Shown in pieces: positions 5,495 to 5,880 of a stretch of DNA of 5,880 bases. The notes beneath the pieces were generated by a model. That model did no database searches and was not told where the DNA came from. It saw nothing but the letters and a program-made list of their open reading frames with translations. Both the position numbers and the translations under genes were made by a program. Numbering within the stretch: the first letter of the stretch is position 1; each line of letters starts with the position of its first letter. Source of the DNA: an uncultured Acidimicrobiales bacterium (lineage in GTDB: Bacteria > Actinomycetota > Acidimicrobiia > Acidimicrobiales > UBA10347); assembly GCA_937942965.1 (NCBI GenBank), contig CALDGN010000157.1, forward strand, positions 1 through 5,880, written 5' to 3'.

Positions 5495-5506
5495 AGTAGC
5501 GCTACT
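5495..5506. repeat. Perfect 12 bp palindrome AGTAGCGCTACT
   Basis: A perfect palindrome that covers the TAG stop of the minus-strand START-domain gene and lies four bases from the neighbouring hairpin. It may be part of the terminator structure or nothing more than chance: about one 12 bp palindrome is expected in a window of this size. Confidence 0.4.
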
Positions 5507-5880
5507 CGTTCGCGAGGAGGGCGGCGAGCTTGTCGATGGCCATGGCCCAACCGCCACCACCTGGCGAATCGGCCGGCACACCGACGTGGGTCATCTTCAT
5601 GTGCGTGCCGCCATCGACAGCGGTGAACTCGACCACCACCTCGGTGAATGCCGGGGTGCCGGGCGGCATGCCCATCGCTTCGGGCGGCGTGGCGTTGCCA
5701 TCTTCGTCGCCCATCGCCTCGGTATAGACCAGGCGCTCGCCCGGCACGAGCTCTTTGAACTCGCCGACGAACCACATCTGCATCGGACCGTCCGGCGTGT
5801 CCATCTCCATGCACACGTGGCGGCGTCCGCCGACAACAGCGTCGAGGTTCGCGACCGGGATCCGTGCGCCGGTCGGGCCG
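5502..5880 (-). CDS. START/SRPBCC (AHSA1-like) domain protein, partial (5' end beyond right edge)
   Basis: The frame is open from the TAG at 5502-5504 to the right edge, giving 125 visible C-terminal residues; a GTG at 5816 is in frame but the family pattern clearly continues upstream of it, so it is not the start. Seen: IPVANLDAVVGGRRHVCMEM, matching the strand pair that usually carries VGGxxxF/xxM in this family; a DTPDGPMQMWFVGEFKELVP stretch with the GEF..LVPGERLVYT pattern; an insert rich in Met, Gly and Pro; TEVVVEFTAVDGGTHMKMTH; and the C-terminal helix with GGGGWAMAIDKLAALL. Such proteins form a hydrophobic cavity and are often annotated as activator of Hsp90 ATPase homologue-like or polyketide-cyclase-like; ligand and role are unknown here. 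No membrane segment is seen. It converges on the anti-sigma gene. Confidence 0.85.
   Translation of the reverse strand, partial: GPTGARIPVANLDAVVGGRRHVCMEMDTPDGPMQMWFVGEFKELVPGERLVYTEAMGDEDGNATPPEAMGMPPGTPAFTEVVVEFTAVDGGTHMKMTHVGVPADSPGGGGWAMAIDKLAALLANE

Noticed and set aside
4438..5581. Minus-strand Ser/Ala-rich and Gly-rich frames, and Pro/Arg-rich plus-strand frames, over the anti-sigma gene
   Set aside because: Low-complexity products mirror the Ala-Met-acidic repeats read in the wrong frame or strand. The chosen frame has the ATGA coupling and a credible membrane helix.
5530..5727. Plus-strand 65-residue frame at the right end
   Set aside because: Antisense to the START/SRPBCC domain gene and without any motif or ribosome binding site.
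5816..5880. GTG at 5816 as the start of the last gene
   Set aside because: The family's usual strand pattern continues in the same frame upstream to the window edge, so the gene is simply cut by the edge.
1..5880. CRISPR arrays, tRNA or rRNA genes, insertion sequences, phage or defence genes
   Set aside because: No spaced identical repeats beyond the pair at 758-829, no cloverleaf-like segments, and no transposase, integrase or nuclease motifs were seen.

Overview
The window is GC-rich DNA with dense, short-spaced genes. It looks like a high-GC actinobacterium, and the protein styles (class I aldolase, CxCG-type thymidine kinase, ECF sigma with a zinc-less anti-sigma partner, start codons placed just after a TANNNT box) would suit Acidimicrobiia. 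That placement is inference from gene style; no marker gene proves it.

Layout, left to right: (1) a type II thymidine kinase on the minus strand, cut by the left edge; (2) a roughly 115-180 bp gap with two near-identical 26 bp direct repeats and a short inverted repeat; (3) a complete class I fructose-bisphosphate aldolase on the minus strand; (4) a 66-75 bp divergent promoter region; (5) a complete UDP-glucose 4-epimerase GalE on the plus strand; (6) a DegV-family fatty-acid-binding protein, plus strand; (7) an ECF-type sigma factor and, overlapping it by ATGA, a single-pass membrane protein that is probably its anti-sigma factor; (8) a convergent junction with a small hairpin and a 12 bp palindrome; (9) a START/SRPBCC (AHSA1-like) protein on the minus strand, cut by the right edge.

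How they may work together: the aldolase (central sugar metabolism) and GalE (UDP-sugar supply for envelope glycans) share a divergent control region. Thymidine kinase (nucleoside salvage) and DegV (fatty acid handling) are housekeeping genes with no clear link to their neighbours. The only tight functional unit is the sigma/anti-sigma pair, which should form a trans-envelope signalling switch. Its membrane protein is the least conventional part of the window: a cysteine-free cytoplasmic N-terminus, one membrane helix, an outside stretch built of Ala-Met-acidic repeats, and a small C-terminal domain with two cysteines. Nothing here looks like a mobile element, CRISPR array, RNA gene or phage. 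Most of the window is ordinary chromosomal core; the best leads are the anti-sigma ectodomain, the substrate-gate residue of GalE and the repeat pair beside thymidine kinase.
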